This document shows positions 26,101 through 34,523 of a stretch of DNA of 64,000 nucleotides, piece by piece. Made by a program: the position numbers and the translations under genes. The stretch covers positions 32,260-96,259 of the forward strand of contig DATHTO010000090.1 of the NCBI GenBank assembly GCA_035463115.1. The letters are read 5' to 3'. Position 1 is the stretch's first letter. Each line of letters starts with the position of its first letter. Source of the stretch: BPGL01 sp035463115. Its GTDB lineage: Bacteria; Actinomycetota; UBA4738; HRBIN12. Under the pieces are notes generated by a model. That model saw nothing but the letters and a program-made list of their open reading frames with translations, made no database searches and was not told the origin of the DNA.

Positions 26101-26954
26101 CGATCGAAGCGCTCGAGGCGCTCGGCGACACCGCTGGTGTCGCGCGGGCCTACCGGCTGCTCGGCGACGCGCTCGTGCGCGCGGGACGGCTCGACGAAGC
26201 GCTCGAGGCGTACGCGACGGGCCGCGGCTTGACCGACGACCGTGACGCGCTCGCGCGTCTGGAGCATCCGCTGATGGGCGCGCTCCACGGCCCGATGCCC
26301 CTGGATCGCTACATCGCCGAGGCCGAGGCGTACCTCGCGCGGACGCCGCGGTCGTCGCCCGAGAGCCTCGTGCGGTTGGGCCTCGCGTATGCGATGGCGG
26401 GACGACACGGCGACGCCGAGGAGATGTTGGCGCAGGCGCTCGAGCGAGCGCGTGACGTCGGAGGGTCGTTCCGGGTCGCCGACGCCGAGGTCCACGAGGG
26501 GTTCGCGCACCTCTTCCTCGGCGATCCGGAACGTGCGCAGCACGCCTTGGCCGACGCCGTCGCGCTCCTCGCGTCGATCGACGAGCGGAACGTCCGCTCC
26601 ACGGCCCTCGCGCTGCTCGCCGAGGCGCTGTTCCGGACCGGGGACTTCGACGCGGCCGTCGACGCGGCCGCCGAGAGCGAACGGCTCACCGCCGCCGACG
26701 ACCCCGCGTCGCAGATCGCGTGGCGCGGCGTGACGGCGAAGATCTGGGCGGCTCGAGGTCGCCTGCCGAAGGCCACGAAGCTCGCCCGGGAGGCGGTCGC
26801 GATCGCCGACAGGACGGAGTTCCTCGCGATCGCGGCGCAGGCGCACCTCGATCTGGCCGAGGTGCTGGACGCCGCGGGCGCGACCGCAGAGGCGGCTCGT
26901 GAGCGTGACGCCGCCGAGGCGCTCTTCCGACGCAAGGGCGTCGTGGCCGGCTGA
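23190..26954 (+). CDS. SARP/BTAD-type regulator with cyclase-like, AAA ATPase and TPR regions
   Basis: A 1254-residue multidomain regulator. Residues 1-95 are an OmpR-type winged helix (SQLRKALGD recognition region); about 97-243 form the BTAD bacterial transcriptional activation domain. Residues about 255-415 resemble a class III adenylate cyclase domain (FGLPTVHEDDAIRGLRAAWELRE, VGVATGEVIAE, AAETLALSADPGDILLAQSTYRLA) but lack an obvious metal-binding Asp pair, so it is probably inactive. An AAA/STAND-type ATPase follows with Walker A GAAGIGKTR at about 473 and Walker B VVVIEDLHWADE at about 590. The last 400 residues are TPR-like helical repeats. TTG start with AGGGGGGAA immediately upstream. 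Divergent from peptide copies 3 and 2, so possibly part of the same circuit. Confidence 0.88.
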   Translation: MDGRLSFEVLGPVRVRQGAEEVPIGSGQRRALLALLLRRPSEAIAADILIDGLWGDDPPATARTALQVHVSQLRKALGDHDGELIQTVANGYLIAIPDDSLDLRRFRRLLSEGRRALEGGDPARAHDLLAGAVTLWRGSPFEGVDLDGIGAGDAATLEEERDEARALRIEADLALGRHREVVPELEQLAVTHPFDERYAQLLALALYRAGRPADALAAIARLRRSLADDLGLDAGPAIERLERAILNADPSLTLGGVDEEHPPRETRKVVTAVRFRLEHGGDPEARRGRVLAVSGLFREIVTRLDGTVDDGPPDRLTGVFGLPTVHEDDAIRGLRAAWELRERAPSAAADLRVGVATGEVIAETEGDRRRLLTTDPLDAAETLALSADPGDILLAQSTYRLARAVAGAEPHESVRLGDGRVASTAFRLRELAPEPTVQRPRAPIVGRDGELAAITAAFDMARADRRPRFVAVMGAAGIGKTRLADAAASALGARVAVGRCLPYGRDITFWPIAEVIRDVAGVTEDDPLQTVHDKIASLVAGAEDDVAFLTAQLDAILGLSDEPPAPDELFWAVRRFVELAGADEPLVVVIEDLHWADEKVLDLLEYLRDVVKDASLLLLGLARPEVRERRASFGRRDGDVVLELPPLPEEASAELVRHALGGAELEDDARRRLMMAADGNPLFLEELLSMLIDDGWLHHDGERWRVRAELGGVPLPPSVRALLEARLDRLPPDERDVLEAAAIVGRSFADRDLAELRPDVAPTIRMERLDALVARDLITVDRFAGAGDRSYSFHHILMRDAVYSAVPKERRAQDHERFGDALERRSGDRLGELEEIVGYHFETAWRLRTELGHPADDLGMRASRHLANAGHRALARDDPGAAASLFARARACLTGDNAATADLALHEAVASFRLGEFTAAERTLAAGIETAERRDDVAIRWRLLLERQELGSYHRPDEHGAEATRTVALDAIEALEALGDTAGVARAYRLLGDALVRAGRLDEALEAYATGRGLTDDRDALARLEHPLMGALHGPMPLDRYIAEAEAYLARTPRSSPESLVRLGLAYAMAGRHGDAEEMLAQALERARDVGGSFRVADAEVHEGFAHLFLGDPERAQHALADAVALLASIDERNVRSTALALLAEALFRTGDFDAAVDAAAESERLTAADDPASQIAWRGVTAKIWAARGRLPKATKLAREAVAIADRTEFLAIAAQAHLDLAEVLDAAGATAEAARERDAAEALFRRKGVVAG

Positions 26955-27095
26955 CGCCGGTCTCGATCCGCAAGAGCGTCGTGTGGGAGCGCCGACCCCG
27001 GGCCGCAGGGATGATCGCGAGCCCGACCTCGCGCGGGGACGCCGCGTAGGTTCGGACCGCGTGCGTTCGGAGCGACGCGCCGTACGCTCCTTGAT

Positions 27096-27968
27096 GTGGC
27101 GACGACCGACGACACCGGCTACTTCGGCCCCGACAGCGTCAGCTGGCACGTCCACCGAGAGGTGACCGTGCTGTTCGGCGGCGCGCGGGCCCTGTTGATG
27201 CAGGCGGCCCACCCGCTCGTCGTGGCGGGCGCGAACCAGACGGCCATGTACGAGCGCAACCCATGGAAACGCCTGCAGCGCACGCTGATCCTCACGTACA
27301 CGCTGACGTTCGGCACCAAGGCCGAGGCGCACGCCGCCGCGGACAAGATCAACGAGGTTCACACCCGCATCAACGGGATCGATCCCGTGACGGGCAAGCG
27401 GTACGACGCGCTCGATCCCGAGCTGCTGCTGTACGTCCACGCTTGTCTCGTCGACAGCGCCCTGGCGTTCGAGGAACTCACCGTCGGCGCGCTCGACGAC
27501 GCCGGCCGCCAGCGGTTCCACGAGGAGCAGATGCTCGCGGCGGAACTGTGCCTCGTGCCGCGCGATCTCATCCCGCCGACCGTGCCGGCGCTGCGTGCGT
27601 GGCTCGCCGACGTCGAGGATCGCGGGGACCTGCTCGTCACCGACGGCGCTCGGAAGGTCGCCGCCTTGTTCCTCGATCCGCCGGAAGAGGCCGAGTGGCG
27701 GCCGGTGCTGCGCGGCGTCGCGCGGCTCGCGTTCGCGACGCTCCCGCCGAACCTGCGCGCGCAGTACGGGTTCGACGTCGGCCTCGCGAAGGAGGCGGCC
27801 GCTCGCGCGACGTTGCGGGCGACCCGGTACGTGCGCCCGTTGCTGCCGCCGCGGTTCCGGTACATCGCCCCGTATCAGGAGTGGCTCCGCCGGCAGAAGG
27901 GACTTCCGGTCGATGCGAGCGCGGTCGAGCGGGCGCGGCGCTCGGTGGGGATCCGGCTCGGCGTCTGA
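27096..27968 (+). CDS. Oxygenase MpaB family (DUF2236) protein
   Basis: A 290-residue soluble protein starting GTG. It carries the DUF2236/MpaB signatures: WHVHREVTVLFGGARALLMQAAHPLVVAG near the N-terminus with candidate haem-ligand histidines, LQRTLILTYTLTFGTKAEA, VHTRINGIDPVTGKRYDALDPELLLYVHACLVDS, and a C-terminal LPPRFRYIAPYQEWLRRQ. Characterised relatives are haem-containing latex-clearing proteins and fungal MpaB; most bacterial members have no known substrate. It is followed by the HAD phosphatase 78 bases downstream. Confidence 0.85.
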   Translation: MATTDDTGYFGPDSVSWHVHREVTVLFGGARALLMQAAHPLVVAGANQTAMYERNPWKRLQRTLILTYTLTFGTKAEAHAAADKINEVHTRINGIDPVTGKRYDALDPELLLYVHACLVDSALAFEELTVGALDDAGRQRFHEEQMLAAELCLVPRDLIPPTVPALRAWLADVEDRGDLLVTDGARKVAALFLDPPEEAEWRPVLRGVARLAFATLPPNLRAQYGFDVGLAKEAAARATLRATRYVRPLLPPRFRYIAPYQEWLRRQKGLPVDASAVERARRSVGIRLGV

Positions 27969-28046
27969 ACGCGACGACGGCGGGGCGACGACGGTTGGGC
28001 GACCGCGACGGCGGCCGCGATCGAGGCACCGCATAGACTCGCCCGC

Positions 28047-28817
28047 ATGGCGGACGTCGACGCGCTGCTGCTCGACATCGACGGGGTCCTCGCGGTCTCG
28101 TGGGAGCCGATCCCCGGCGCGATCGACGCGCTCGCGTCGTTCCGCCGCGATGGGATGCCGTTCCGGCTGATCACGAACACGACGACGCACACCCGCGACG
28201 ATCTCGCCTCGCTGCTGCGCGACGCGGGGTTCGACGTCGGCGCCGACGAGATCGTGACGGCCGTGACGGCCACGGCGTCGTTCCTGCGGGCGCACCACCC
28301 CGATGCCGGGGTCGCGGTCCTGTCCGATGGCGACGCCGCTGCCGACCTCGAGGGCGTCCGTCTCGTCGACGTCGGCGGCGCCGACGTGATCGTGATCGGC
28401 GGCGCATCCGACGACTTCACGTACGCGGCGATGAACGGCATCTTCCGGCGGCTGATGGACGGCGCCTCGCTCGTCGGCATGCACCGCAACCTCTACTGGC
28501 GAACCGCCGGCGGCTGGCAGCTCGACGGCGGCGCCTACATCGCCGGGCTCGAGGAGGCGACGGGCGCGACCGCGACGATCTGCGGCAAGCCTGCGGCCGC
28601 GTACTTCGAGGCGGCGCTCGACATGCTCGGCGTACCGGCGCCGCGCGTCGCGATGGTCGGCGACGACATCGTGAACGACATCGGCGGCGCCCAGGAGCTC
28701 GGCATCCACGGCGTCCTCGTTCGCACCGGGAAGTTCCGTGACGACGACGTCGTTCGCGGAGCGCCCGACACGATCTTGGGCTCGCTGGCCGACGTGCCGG
28801 CGTGGCTCCGGAGCTGA
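28047..28817 (+). CDS. HAD-IIA family phosphatase
   Basis: A 256-residue hydrolase. The nucleophile motif is LLLDIDGVL with Asp10 and Asp12; motif II Thr is in LITNTTTHT; the cap has the NagD-like FTYAAMNGIFRRLMDG; motif III Lys is in ICGKPAAAYFEAAL and motif IV is MVGDDIVNDIGGAQ. It most resembles the LHPP/HDHD2 and NagD-like phosphatases that act on small phosphorylated molecules; the substrate is not readable. The stop is separated from the next gene by one base, so the HAD, methyltransferase and membrane protein genes form an operon. Confidence 0.88.
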   Translation: MADVDALLLDIDGVLAVSWEPIPGAIDALASFRRDGMPFRLITNTTTHTRDDLASLLRDAGFDVGADEIVTAVTATASFLRAHHPDAGVAVLSDGDAAADLEGVRLVDVGGADVIVIGGASDDFTYAAMNGIFRRLMDGASLVGMHRNLYWRTAGGWQLDGGAYIAGLEEATGATATICGKPAAAYFEAALDMLGVPAPRVAMVGDDIVNDIGGAQELGIHGVLVRTGKFRDDDVVRGAPDTILGSLADVPAWLRS

Positions 28818-28818
28818 C

Positions 28819-29589
28819 GTGGCGACCGGCGACCGACGTCGTGCGTCCGCCGGCGCGCCGTCGGGGGACGACCTCGCCGACGGAGCGCTGCCCCGGACGG
28901 CCCACGCCGCCGCCCTGTTCGGCGGCATCGCGCGCGAGTACGGGTGGATGGGCGCGGTGCTCTCGTTCGGCCAGGACATCCGCTGGCGACGCGCGACGGT
29001 CGCCGCCGTGCACCCGGCCGATCGCCGGATCCTCGATGTCGCGAGCGGCACCGGATTGGTCGCGCGCGAGCTCGCTCGGCGCGGTGCGCGCGTCGTGCAG
29101 CTCGACCCGAGCATGGCGATGCTCACGGCCGGCCTCGAGCGGACGCGAGCGGTCGGGCTCGACGATCGGCTGCGTGCCGTCGCCGCACGCGCCGAGGCGC
29201 TGCCGTTCGCCGACGGGACCTTCGACGCGCTCACCGTCACGTACCTCCTGCGCTACGTCGACGACCCCGCGACGACCGTCCGTGAGCTCCTGCGGGTCGT
29301 GCGGCCCGGCGGAACCGTCGCCTCGATGGAGTTCCACGTGCCGAGCGCCGCGTGGGCGCGCGCGTCGTGGCGCTTCTACACGCGGAAGGTCATGCCGATC
29401 GTCGGTGGACTCGTCTCGCCGGCGTGGGCACACACGGGCCGGTTCCTCGGCCGGTCGATCGACGCGTTCTACCGGGAGCATCCGCTGCCGGCCCAGGTCG
29501 AGTGGTGGCTCGCCGCGGGCCTCGAAGGCGTGCACGTCCGCACGATGTCGAACGGCGCGGCGATCGTGATCGCCGGAACCCGCCGGTGA
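28819..29589 (+). CDS. Class I SAM-dependent methyltransferase (UbiE-like)
   Basis: A 256-residue methyltransferase. Motif I is ILDVASGTGLVARELARRG, followed by VVQLDPSMAML, AEALPFADGTFDALTVTYLLRYV and VVRPGGTVASMEF, which match the UbiE/MenG pattern of quinone methylases. GTG start one base after the HAD stop; its own stop is overlapped by the next GTG (GTGA). A role in quinone or lipid methylation together with the membrane protein that follows is plausible but not shown. Confidence 0.82.
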   Translation: MATGDRRRASAGAPSGDDLADGALPRTAHAAALFGGIAREYGWMGAVLSFGQDIRWRRATVAAVHPADRRILDVASGTGLVARELARRGARVVQLDPSMAMLTAGLERTRAVGLDDRLRAVAARAEALPFADGTFDALTVTYLLRYVDDPATTVRELLRVVRPGGTVASMEFHVPSAAWARASWRFYTRKVMPIVGGLVSPAWAHTGRFLGRSIDAFYREHPLPAQVEWWLAAGLEGVHVRTMSNGAAIVIAGTRR

Positions 29590-30332
29590 GCGACCGGGCC
29601 GCCTTCTACGCGCTGGCGCCGGGAGGCTGGCGCGACTACTGGTCGCTGCTGCACCCGCCGTACACCCTGTGGCACCTCTCGTACGTGGTGCTCGGCGCGG
29701 CGACCGCCGACGTGATCGAGATCCGGTGGCTGCTCGAGACGCTCGCGGCGTTCTTCCTCGCGATGGGGATCGCCGCGCACGCGCTGGACGAGCTGAACGG
29801 ACGGCCGCTCCGCACCCGGATCCCGGCGCCGGTGCTCGTCACCCTCGCGATCCTCGGGCTCGCCGGCGCCGCCGCCCTGGGGGTGCACGGCATGGTCGAG
29901 GTCTCGCCCTGGATCGGATCGTTCATCGTCGTCGGGGTGTTCCTGGTCGTCGCGTACAACCTCGAGCTAGCGGGCGGACGCTTCCACTCGGACCTGTGGT
30001 TCGCGGTCGCGTGGGGCGCGTTCCCGGCGCTGACGGCGGCGTTCGCGCAGACGGCCAGGGTCACGCCGGCCGCTGCCCTCGTCGCCGCGGGATGCGTCGC
30101 GTTGTCCGCCGCCCAACGGACGTTGTCGACACCGGTTCGGATGCTGCGCCGTGACGCCGTCGAGGTGACCGGACGCATCGAGCGGCGCGACGGAACGTCG
30201 ATGGGGATCGACGCCGACACGCTCCGCCGGCCGTCCGAGCTGGCCCTGCGGCTGCTCTCGGTCGCGGTTCCGCTGGTCGCGGCGGGTGCGCTGGTGGCGC
30301 GGCTGGTTCCCTTGCAAGCTCCCGGCGACTGA
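29586..30332 (+). CDS. Multi-pass membrane protein of unknown function
   Basis: A 248-residue protein with about seven membrane segments. It begins with an amphipathic FYALAPGGWRDYWSLLHPPYTLWHLSYVVLGAA segment and has AMGIAAHALDELNGRPL in its second helix, a His-x3-Asp-Glu pattern that recalls the polyprenyl-binding aspartates of UbiA-like prenyltransferases, though no second motif is clear. Start GTG overlaps the methyltransferase stop. The pairing with a UbiE-like methylase suggests lipid or quinone chemistry; this is inference. Confidence 0.65.
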   Translation: MSDRAAFYALAPGGWRDYWSLLHPPYTLWHLSYVVLGAATADVIEIRWLLETLAAFFLAMGIAAHALDELNGRPLRTRIPAPVLVTLAILGLAGAAALGVHGMVEVSPWIGSFIVVGVFLVVAYNLELAGGRFHSDLWFAVAWGAFPALTAAFAQTARVTPAAALVAAGCVALSAAQRTLSTPVRMLRRDAVEVTGRIERRDGTSMGIDADTLRRPSELALRLLSVAVPLVAAGALVARLVPLQAPGD

Positions 30333-30393
30333 AGCATCATCACACCTTGCTGAAGTAGCGCTACAGTCGGTGGCGCCGGGAGGGGGCAGGGAC

Positions 30394-31593
30394 ATGCGGG
30401 TAGGCAGCGGTTCCCAACGTCGGAAGCGGATCCCGGCTGCGGTCGGTGAGCAGGCCGAACGCCTCGGAGACGCTCTCGGACCCTCCCCGTTGTCGCGGCG
30501 GGGGTTCCTGAAGGCGGCCGTCGTGCTGCCGGCGGCCGGCTACCTCGCGGCCTGCAGCCGTGACGTCGGCCCACGCGCCGCGGAACCGACCTCGCCGGCA
30601 GGTGGATCGACGACGGCCGAGCTCGAGAGCGAGCTGAACATCTACAACTGGGCGGCCTACCTGAACCCCGCGACCCGCAAGGCGTTCGCCAAGGCGTACG
30701 ACGTCGAGACGACGCTCGACTTCTACGCCTCGAACGAGGAACTGATCGCGAAGCTGCAAGGCGGCGCCGGTGGCTACGACCTCGTCGCGCCGACCGGCTA
30801 CGCCGTGCAGATCATGGCCGACGAGGGGCTGCTGTACGAGCTCGACCACGAGCGCATCCCGAACATGGCGAACGTCGACCCGCGGTTCCTGGGCCTGGCG
30901 TTCGATCCGGAGAACCGCTACTCGATGCCGAAGGACTGGGGCACGACGGGGTTCGGCTACCTGCAGGACTTCGTCGAGGAGGAGATGACGAGCTGGGAGG
31001 ACTTCTTCTCGCTCGCCGAGAAGTACTCCGGCAAGTACACGGTCCTCGACTCGTCGCCCGAAGTGATCGGTGCAGGGTTGAAGCGCCACGGCTACTCGTA
31101 CAACACGACGGACCCCGACGAGGTGGGGCAAGCCGTCGACGACCTGATCGCGATCAAGCAGCACATCGCCGCGATCACCTCGTCGGAGTACCGGCAGATG
31201 ATGAGCCGTGGCGACGCGTGGGTCTCGCTCGGGTGGAACGGCGACTTCTTCTACGTCGCCGCGGACCAGCCGTCGGTCAAGTACGTGATCCCCGAGGAGG
31301 GCACCGAGTACTGGGTCGACACCTGGGCGATCCCCGCGAACGCCCCGCATCCGAACATCGCGATGGAGTTCATCGACTGGGTGCTCACGCCCGAGAACCA
31401 GGGTCGAGAGACGGACTACACGTACTACGCGAGCGCCGTCTCGGGCGCGCAGGAGCACACCGACCAGGCGATCGCGACCGATCCGTCGATCTATCCGGCT
31501 CCCGAGGTGATCGACGCGCTCGAGGCGAACGAGGGCGATCCCGAGGCGCTCGACCTGCGCAGCGAGGGCTGGACGACCTTCAAGTCGGCCTGA
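30394..31593 (+). CDS. potD: Spermidine/putrescine-type ABC transporter substrate-binding lipoprotein
   Basis: A 399-residue extracytoplasmic binding protein. A twin-arginine signal LSRRGFLKAAVV is followed by the lipobox YLAAC (Cys about 50), so it is probably Tat-exported and lipid-anchored. The mature part is PotD-like: LNIYNWAAYLNPATRKAF, GYDLVAPTGYAVQIMADEGLLYELD, YSMPKDWGTTGFGY and EGTEYWVDTWAIPANAPHPN. AGGGGGCAGGGAC precedes the ATG. Two permease genes follow with 4-base and overlapping junctions, but no ATPase gene. A polyamine or related amine is the likely ligand. Confidence 0.88.
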   Translation: MRVGSGSQRRKRIPAAVGEQAERLGDALGPSPLSRRGFLKAAVVLPAAGYLAACSRDVGPRAAEPTSPAGGSTTAELESELNIYNWAAYLNPATRKAFAKAYDVETTLDFYASNEELIAKLQGGAGGYDLVAPTGYAVQIMADEGLLYELDHERIPNMANVDPRFLGLAFDPENRYSMPKDWGTTGFGYLQDFVEEEMTSWEDFFSLAEKYSGKYTVLDSSPEVIGAGLKRHGYSYNTTDPDEVGQAVDDLIAIKQHIAAITSSEYRQMMSRGDAWVSLGWNGDFFYVAADQPSVKYVIPEEGTEYWVDTWAIPANAPHPNIAMEFIDWVLTPENQGRETDYTYYASAVSGAQEHTDQAIATDPSIYPAPEVIDALEANEGDPEALDLRSEGWTTFKSA

Positions 31594-31597
31594 CGAG

Positions 31598-32473
31598 GTG
31601 CGAACGAGGGAGCGGGACCGCGTCGTCGCCGAGCCCGTCTGGCTGATCGGCCCGGCGTGGGTCTACGACCTCGTCTTGCTCGCCGCGCCCTTGTTGATCG
31701 TCGTCGCGTACGCGTTCGCCGACCGTGACGGCTTCTTCACGATCACGTTCGGCTTGTACGGAGACAACCTGCGCCGTCTCTGGGATCCGGTCTACCTGCG
31801 CATCTATCGCGACACGTTCCTGTCCGCCGCGGCGGCGACCGCCGCGTGCCTCGCGGTGGGTCTTCCGTTGGCCTACTGGCTGGCGACGCGCGTGCGTCGG
31901 CACCGAACGCTGCTGCTGCTGCTCGTGATCGTCCCGTTCTGGACGAGCATCCTGATCCGCACCTACGCGTGGGCGTTGCTCCTGCGACCACGCGGTCCGC
32001 TCTACCAGGTCTCCCACGCGCTCGGGATCGTGGAGCAGCCGCTGAACGTGCTCGGCACGTGGAAAGCGGTCGTGATCGGCCTCGTCTACGACTACCTCCC
32101 GTTGATGGTGTTCCCGCTGTACGTCGCCCTCGAGCGGCTCGACCGTTCCCTCGTCGACGCCGCGAAGGATCTCGGTGCGAACCGCGTCCGTGCGTTCCTG
32201 CGCGCGACGATGCCGGTTGCCATGCCGGGCGTCGTGACGGGCTGCCTCCTCGTGTTCATCCCGATGACCGGCGAGTACGTCGTGCCGACGTTCCTCGGCG
32301 GCGGCAAAGGGCGGTGGTTCGGTCCGATCGTCGCGGATCAGTTCCTCGAGGCCCTGAACTATCCGTTCGGCGCGGCGATGTCGCTCGTGCTGGTGGTCGC
32401 GCTGCTCGTGGTGATCGCCGCGTACCTGCGGGCGTTCCGAGGGCGACCCGGCGGCCTGGACGCGGCGCTGTGA
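31598..32473 (+). CDS. potB: PotB-type ABC transporter permease
   Basis: A 291-residue inner-membrane permease with six membrane segments. The cytoplasmic coupling loop DAAKDLGANRVRAFLRATMPVAMPGV is the EAA motif that docks the ATPase. GTG start four bases after the potD stop; its stop overlaps the following GTG as GTGA. Family features (FWTSILIRTYAWALLL, MTGEYVVPTFLGGG) are those of PotB-like polyamine permeases. Confidence 0.9.
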   Translation: MRTRERDRVVAEPVWLIGPAWVYDLVLLAAPLLIVVAYAFADRDGFFTITFGLYGDNLRRLWDPVYLRIYRDTFLSAAAATAACLAVGLPLAYWLATRVRRHRTLLLLLVIVPFWTSILIRTYAWALLLRPRGPLYQVSHALGIVEQPLNVLGTWKAVVIGLVYDYLPLMVFPLYVALERLDRSLVDAAKDLGANRVRAFLRATMPVAMPGVVTGCLLVFIPMTGEYVVPTFLGGGKGRWFGPIVADQFLEALNYPFGAAMSLVLVVALLVVIAAYLRAFRGRPGGLDAAL

Positions 32474-33321
32474 GCGCGATCGCGGTCCCACGGCGCCGCG
32501 TCGACGCGCGTCGTCGGCGACGGGCGATCGATTCCGCGATCGACGGAGGACTCGGCGGGTTCGCCGCCCTGCTGTACGCCTTCCTGTACCTGCCGATCGT
32601 CGTCGTCGTGCTGTACGCGTTCAACGACTCCAGGCAGGTGGCCGTCTGGCAAGGGTTCGGGACCCGGTGGTGGAGCATCGCGTGGGGCGACGCCGCGATC
32701 GTCGACGCCCTCGTGCTGTCGGGATGGACGGCGGCCGTGAACGCCGTGCTCGCGACGACGCTCGGCACGGCGGCGGCGCTCGGCCTGCGGAACGCCGGCC
32801 GGCGGACCCGCGCGGCGTTCGACGCCTTGCTGTTCTCGGCGCTCGTCATCCCCGAGATCGTGATCGCGATCGCGTCACTGCTGTTCTTCTCGACGACCGT
32901 CCCGTCGCTCCTCGGCCCCACCGCCATCGTGCTGACGCACGCCGTGTTCAACACGTCGGTGGTCACGTTGATCTGCCGGGCTCGCCTGGCGAACACCGAC
33001 CGGACGGCCGAGGAGGCCGCGATGGACCTCGGCGCGCCGCGATGGGAGACGCTCGGACGCGTCACGCTGCCGCTCCTGGCGCCCGCGATCGCGGCCGGCT
33101 TCCTGTTGTCGTTCACGTTCTCGTTCGACGACGTCGTACTGTCGACGTTCGTGTCGACGGCGGGCTCGTCGACGCTGCCGCTCGCGATCTTCTCGGAACT
33201 CCGGTTCGGGCTGTCGCCCAAGGCGAACGTGATCGCCACGTCGATGCTCGGCGTCACGCTCGTCGCCGTCGTCACGGCGCAGCTGCTCCTGCGGCGCGGC
33301 CGCGCGGAGGAACGGCGTTGA
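32470..33321 (+). CDS. potC: PotC-type ABC transporter permease
   Basis: A 283-residue permease with six membrane segments after a basic N-terminus. The EAA coupling loop is EEAAMDLGAPRWETLGRVTLPLLAPAI, and SFTFSFDDVVLSTFVS is characteristic of PotC-type subunits. GTG start overlaps the potB stop; its own stop overlaps the TTG start of the regulator. The importer therefore has its binding protein and both permeases but must borrow an ATPase from elsewhere in the genome. Confidence 0.9.
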   Translation: MSAIAVPRRRVDARRRRRAIDSAIDGGLGGFAALLYAFLYLPIVVVVLYAFNDSRQVAVWQGFGTRWWSIAWGDAAIVDALVLSGWTAAVNAVLATTLGTAAALGLRNAGRRTRAAFDALLFSALVIPEIVIAIASLLFFSTTVPSLLGPTAIVLTHAVFNTSVVTLICRARLANTDRTAEEAAMDLGAPRWETLGRVTLPLLAPAIAAGFLLSFTFSFDDVVLSTFVSTAGSSTLPLAIFSELRFGLSPKANVIATSMLGVTLVAVVTAQLLLRRGRAEERR

Positions 33322-33890
33322 GCGCCGGCGTCGACGACGAGCTGGTGCTCGGCGCGCGGATCCGATCGATCCGGGAGGGCAAGGGCAGGAGCCTGCGTTC
33401 CGTGGCCGAGGCCGCAGGGGTGTCCGAGAGCTTCCTCTCGCAGGTCGAACGAGGCGTCGCGAGCCCGTCGGTGGCGTCGCTCCGGGGGATCGCCGAGGCT
33501 CTGGGCGAGTCGATCGCGAGCTTCTTCGAGGAGCGCGACGGCGGCTCGCTCGGGCAGCTCGTGCGGGTGGCGGACCGGCGTCGGCTCGTCCATCCGAAGC
33601 GGCACTGGATCGACCTGATCCTCACGCCGAGGAGTTCGACGAAGCTCCAGGTCATCATGTCGATCGTGGAGCCGGGACAGGGATCGGGGGACGAGCCGTA
33701 CGCCCACGATTCCGACGAGGAATGCGTCCTGATCCTCGAGGGCACGCTCCGGTTCTGGGTCGGCGACGAGGAGTACCTGCTCGAGGAGGGCGACACGCTG
33801 CTGTTCGAGAGCCGCGTGCCGCATCGGAACGTCAACCCCGGTCCGGGCAGGACCGAGGTGCTGTGGATCACGACGCCGCCGTCGTACTGA
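33318..33890 (+). CDS. XRE-cupin transcriptional regulator
   Basis: A 190-residue regulator: an XRE helix-turn-helix at about residues 10-65 (LGARIRSIREGKGRSLRSVAEAAGVSESFLSQVERG) and a C-terminal cupin barrel at about 105-185 (AHDSDEECVLILEGTLRFWVGDEEYLLEEGDTLLFESRVPHRNVN). This architecture is that of PuuR-like regulators of amine metabolism. The TTG start has GGAGGA at 6 bases and overlaps the potC stop as TTGA, so it is the last gene of the transporter operon and a likely local regulator of it. Confidence 0.87.
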   Translation: MSAGVDDELVLGARIRSIREGKGRSLRSVAEAAGVSESFLSQVERGVASPSVASLRGIAEALGESIASFFEERDGGSLGQLVRVADRRRLVHPKRHWIDLILTPRSSTKLQVIMSIVEPGQGSGDEPYAHDSDEECVLILEGTLRFWVGDEEYLLEEGDTLLFESRVPHRNVNPGPGRTEVLWITTPPSY

Positions 33891-33953
33891 GGCCGGCGCT
33901 GCCGCGGGCAGACGCCGCGCGGGCGGTTCGTCGGCGTCCGTAGACTCGCGTGC

Positions 33954-34520
33954 GTGGGGCACCGACCCGCACAGCAGCGTCTCCCGGTCGAGTTCCACGA
34001 CCTGGTCGACGGATCTCGCGCGTTCACGATCGTGGCGCTCGAACTGTCCGATGGGACCGTCGCGCCGCGCGTGGTCGTGACGACCGACGGCAGGATCGCC
34101 GGGATCGACGGCAAGGACCGCGGCCCGGGTGGTACCCCGCCGCCCACGGACATCCGAGAGGACGAGATCGTCGCCGCGAGACCCGTCGGTGGCGTGTTCT
34201 CGCGAGGTCGATGGCGTCGACGCGAGCTCGGCGTCGCGCCGCGGCTCCGGATCCGCGCGTGGTCGCACGACCCCGACGACCGGTACGCCCACCTGCGCCC
34301 GGTCGTCCGGTTCGAGCAGCTCCGCGGGAACAAGCTGCTGCGCGACCTGCGTGCGTCGGATCGGCCGCCCCGGGCGGTGTTCGCGGCGCCGCTCGACCTC
34401 GACGGTCTGCGCGCCGACTACGAGCTGCCGTCGTCGCTCCACCTGCGAGGCGAGGTCGACGCGATCGTCGATCGGAACACGCGCGCCGAGATCGTCGGCA
34501 CGCGAGGCGTCAAGCGATAG
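33954..34520 (+). CDS. Hypothetical protein
   Basis: A 188-residue, strongly charged soluble protein, GTG start. No domain recognised. The N-terminal half is rich in beta strands (AFTIVALELSDGTVAPRVVVTTDG), the middle is Arg-rich (FSRGRWRRRELG), and there is no signal peptide or membrane segment. It is tail-to-tail with the UvrD2-like helicase, 3 bases apart. Its function cannot be inferred. Confidence 0.55.
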   Translation: MGHRPAQQRLPVEFHDLVDGSRAFTIVALELSDGTVAPRVVVTTDGRIAGIDGKDRGPGGTPPPTDIREDEIVAARPVGGVFSRGRWRRRELGVAPRLRIRAWSHDPDDRYAHLRPVVRFEQLRGNKLLRDLRASDRPPRAVFAAPLDLDGLRADYELPSSLHLRGEVDAIVDRNTRAEIVGTRGVKR

Positions 34521-34523
34521 CCG

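Noticed and set aside
26955..27095. Spacer between the SARP-type gene and the MpaB-like gene
   Set aside because: No hairpin, promoter or short gene could be supported.
25032..29240. 1402-codon open frame on the - strand across the SARP, MpaB and HAD genes
   Set aside because: It runs across three well-supported genes and their intergenic gaps, with no recognisable motif; a composition artefact.
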